A DNA stretch of 64,000 nucleotides from Catellatospora sp. IY07-71. Lineage in GTDB: Bacteria; Actinomycetota; Actinomycetes; Mycobacteriales; Micromonosporaceae. Shown piece by piece: positions 59,522 to 64,000 of the stretch. The position numbers were made by a program, and so were the translations under genes. The stretch spans positions 5,489,501-5,553,500 of the forward strand of contig NZ_AP023360.1 of NCBI RefSeq assembly GCF_018326265.1. Direction: 5' to 3'. The first letter of the stretch is position 1; each line of letters opens with the position of its first letter. Below the pieces are notes generated by a model. That model searched no databases. It was not told the DNA's origin and saw nothing but the letters and a program-made list of their open reading frames with translations.

Positions 59522-61308
59522 GCCGCACCGCCCTGCATGGCCCGGCCGAGCAGGCCCAGGAACGACTGGTTGAGCGCCGCGGTGTCCACCGGCCGCAGCG
59601 GCTGGCGCCCGAGCAGCAGCGCCTGCACGTAGAGGCCCTCCACGACCAGCACTGCCAGGTCCGGCTCGGTCACCGTGACGGTCTGCCGGATCAGCGGGTT
59701 ACGGTGGTTGAGCACCAGCTGCGGCCGGTCGGTGCGGCCCGCGGTGAACGAGCCCAGGATCGACGCCCAGACCTCGTCGACCTGCTCCTGCCCGCGCTGC
59801 ATGTCGATGTGCAGCGCCGTGTCGCCGTCGAGCAGGTACAGCGCGGGCAGGCCGGCCGGGTCGAAGGCGCGGATCAGCACCTCGACGCCGAAGCGGTCCA
59901 GCGTGCGCTGCGCGCCGACCAGGAACGAGCGCAGCCGCAGCTCCTCGCCGGGCGGCAGCTCCTCCAGCCGCGTCGACAGGTCGCTGGCCGACAGCGCCTC
60001 GACCGCGATCTTCTCGTCGAGGGAGGGCAGCCGTGCCAGCAGCTCCGCGTCGTACACGTAGCCGGCGTTGACGACCGGGAGGCCCTGCGCCGAGGCGACC
60101 GCGGCGATCTGGCGGAACTCGTCCAGCGACGGCACGTAGCGCACCACGCCGTAGGTGTCGCGGAACTGGGCCAGCGACATCGGGCCGACCGTGGTCTCGT
60201 ACGGCCACCACTGCTCGACCAGGCGCAGCATCTCGTCGTCGTGCACGGCGAGGGCCTTCACGCCCAGGTAGTGGATCTGCAGGAACTGCGCGAGCCGGGC
60301 CTCGTCGACCGTGCCCAGCCGGGTCATCCAGCCGCGCAGCCGGTCGCCCAGCTCGTCGCGCACCTGCGCCAGCAGCGCGTCGTCGTAGAGCGCCTCGCGG
60401 CTGGCGGTCGGGCGCAGCTCGCTGGTGTCGATGACGCAGCGCACGAAGAACGCCCAGTCCGGCAGCAGCCCCTCCACGCCCTCGCTGAGCAGCATCTGCT
60501 TGAGATACACCCGGTGCGCGGCGCGGGCGGCCGGGTTGGACGGCATCGGCAGCACGAACGCGATGCCGCGCAGGCCCGCCTCGGCCACGTCCAGGTCGAT
60601 GACGTCGAACGGGGTGAAGCCGAAGGCCTCCTCGGCGTACGACAGCAGCCGCGCCCGCCGGGCCACCGGCGCCTCGCCCTCGCCGGTCTCCCAGGGAGCG
60701 AGCCCGGCCGTCACCGGCTCACCGTCGACGCGCACCGGGAACGGCAGCATCGACCCGTACAGCGTGGCCAGCTCGCGGACCGTCTGCGGCAGCAGCCACT
60801 CCTCGGCCCCGCGGCGCGGCCGCAGGGTCACCACGGTGCCCGGCGTGTCCAGCGCGTCGTCGCCGTCGAGCACCCGCACCTGGTAGCTGCCGTCGGACGA
60901 GCCGAGCCACTCCACGGTCGGGTTGTCGCCGCAGCGGGTGCGCACCTGGATGGTGTCGGCGACCAGGAAGCACGACAGCAGGCCGATGCCGAACTGGCCC
61001 AGGAACTCGTGCCGGGCGAAGCCCAGGTCGTCGCGCTTGGAGCTGCGCCCGATCGTGGCCAGCAGCTCGTGCACCTGCGGCTCGGTGAGGCCGATGCCGT
61101 TGTCGATGACGGTCAGCGGCTCGCCGGGCTGCCCCGGGGTGCGGATCTCGATCGTCCCGGTGTGCTCGGGGCGGGTCACCCGCACGGCGGTGATCGCGTC
61201 GACGGCGTTCTGCATGAGCTCGCGGACGTACACCCGCGGGCTGGCGTAGAGGTGGTGGCTGAGCAGATCGACGATGCCGCGCAGGTCCACGTGGAAGGTG
61301 TACGACAC
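59518..61308 (-). CDS. HSP90-family chaperone-like ATPase
   Basis: 596-residue divergent HSP90 protein. GHKL ATP site: ELMQNAVDA (Glu30, Asn34; usual form ELISNASDA), DNGIGLT (Asp69), GRSSKRDD lid, GQFGIGLLSCF (104-114). Middle domain with SELRPTASREALYDD, the counterpart of HtpG's SRE segment. C-terminal part is shorter than in HtpG and lacks a recognisable MEEVD-like tail (ends MQGGAA). GTG 61308 follows GGAGGA by seven bases. First gene of a two-gene operon with the TPR protein; a strong terminator for katG lies upstream, so it has its own promoter. Confidence 0.9.
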   Translation of the reverse strand: MSYTFHVDLRGIVDLLSHHLYASPRVYVRELMQNAVDAITAVRVTRPEHTGTIEIRTPGQPGEPLTVIDNGIGLTEPQVHELLATIGRSSKRDDLGFARHEFLGQFGIGLLSCFLVADTIQVRTRCGDNPTVEWLGSSDGSYQVRVLDGDDALDTPGTVVTLRPRRGAEEWLLPQTVRELATLYGSMLPFPVRVDGEPVTAGLAPWETGEGEAPVARRARLLSYAEEAFGFTPFDVIDLDVAEAGLRGIAFVLPMPSNPAARAAHRVYLKQMLLSEGVEGLLPDWAFFVRCVIDTSELRPTASREALYDDALLAQVRDELGDRLRGWMTRLGTVDEARLAQFLQIHYLGVKALAVHDDEMLRLVEQWWPYETTVGPMSLAQFRDTYGVVRYVPSLDEFRQIAAVASAQGLPVVNAGYVYDAELLARLPSLDEKIAVEALSASDLSTRLEELPPGEELRLRSFLVGAQRTLDRFGVEVLIRAFDPAGLPALYLLDGDTALHIDMQRGQEQVDEVWASILGSFTAGRTDRPQLVLNHRNPLIRQTVTVTEPDLAVLVVEGLYVQALLLGRQPLRPVDTAALNQSFLGLLGRAMQGGAA

Positions 61309-61389
61309 CGGTAGTTCCTCCGTGATCGGGTTGGGGAGGGCTGACGCTACCTTCCACCCCCGACGGAGCGTGACGGGTTTTCGGGACAC

Positions 61390-61430
61390 GGCAGGGCCCG
61401 GCCGATCGGCGTGATCGGCCGGGCCCTGCC
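61390..61430 (-). terminator. katG terminator, 18-bp stem
   Basis: Perfect stem GGCAGGGCCCGGCCGATC / GATCGGCCGGGCCCTGCC with a 5-nt loop, just after the katG stop (61441) and before the HSP90-family start. Confidence 0.8.
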
Positions 61431-61440
61431 GGTCAGTGGA

Positions 61441-64000
<2,560 letters not shown>

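Overview
The window is about 73% GC by eye, with codon third positions almost all G or C, strong GGAGG ribosome-binding sites mixed with apparently leaderless genes, and actinobacterial families throughout (SARP/AfsR regulators, SecA2, mycoredoxin, DUF3618, Holin-X, FurA-KatG, the assimilatory nitrate reductase/flavoprotein fusion). A hairpin repeat at 56087-56139 resembles a dispersed repeat I associate with Micromonospora relatives. Best guess: chromosome of a Micromonosporaceae member (Catellatospora/Micromonospora-like); family-level confidence is moderate and genus is not resolved. No tRNA, rRNA, CRISPR array, transposase or prophage was seen.

Layout. 1-5.3 kb: end of a large AfsR-type regulator, a NicO-type nickel/cobalt transporter with a lipoprotein, and a secreted metallophosphoesterase. 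5.8-10.6 kb: a DHA2 drug exporter converging on a rifamycin phosphotransferase (rph) that has a perfect palindrome carrying the rifamycin-associated-element core, then a frameshifted VOC-family gene. 10.7-19.3 kb: a secreted M23 peptidase with repeats, lspA, a full-length SARP regulator followed by 11-bp phased repeats in front of a small secreted protein, a FnIII/CBM2 secreted protein and a potassium channel. 19.5-26.4 kb: a conserved hypothetical, methyltransferases, secA2, a TetR/SRPBCC divergent pair, an FMN reductase and a membrane mycoredoxin. 26.5-33.7 kb: a PadR-ABC-FtsX operon, then a convergent siderophore-uptake operon under an iron box. 33.8-45.4 kb: a LuxR regulator, a hydrolase, and a run of regulator/efflux units (PadR-GyrI fusion; TetR with a monooxygenase-like gene plus DrrAB; TetR with DHA2 MFS; TetR with a small membrane protein; AsnC with SMP-30). 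45.5-50.8 kb: small hypotheticals, a DUF1349 gene, an MFS gene, a TetR/FAD-monooxygenase pair and an Arg-Asp-rich coiled-coil protein. 51-57.4 kb: nitrate reductase fused to a CysJ-like flavoprotein, a methyltransferase and stress/envelope genes (Holin-X, DUF3618, PRC-barrel). 57.5-64 kb: a translationally coupled HSP90-family/TPR gene pair and furA-katG, cut by the right edge.

How it fits together. Much of the window is accessory chemistry defence: at least six export or inactivation units, most with their own local regulator and a readable palindromic operator between divergent genes. Iron, redox and nitrogen are represented by the siderophore importer, FurA-KatG, mycoredoxin and nitrate reductase. 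The least explained parts are the HSP90-TPR pair, the SARP-adjacent phased repeats with their unknown secreted target, the PadR-GyrI fusion whose operator core recurs in the neighbouring TetR region, and the stand-alone Arg-Asp repeat protein.
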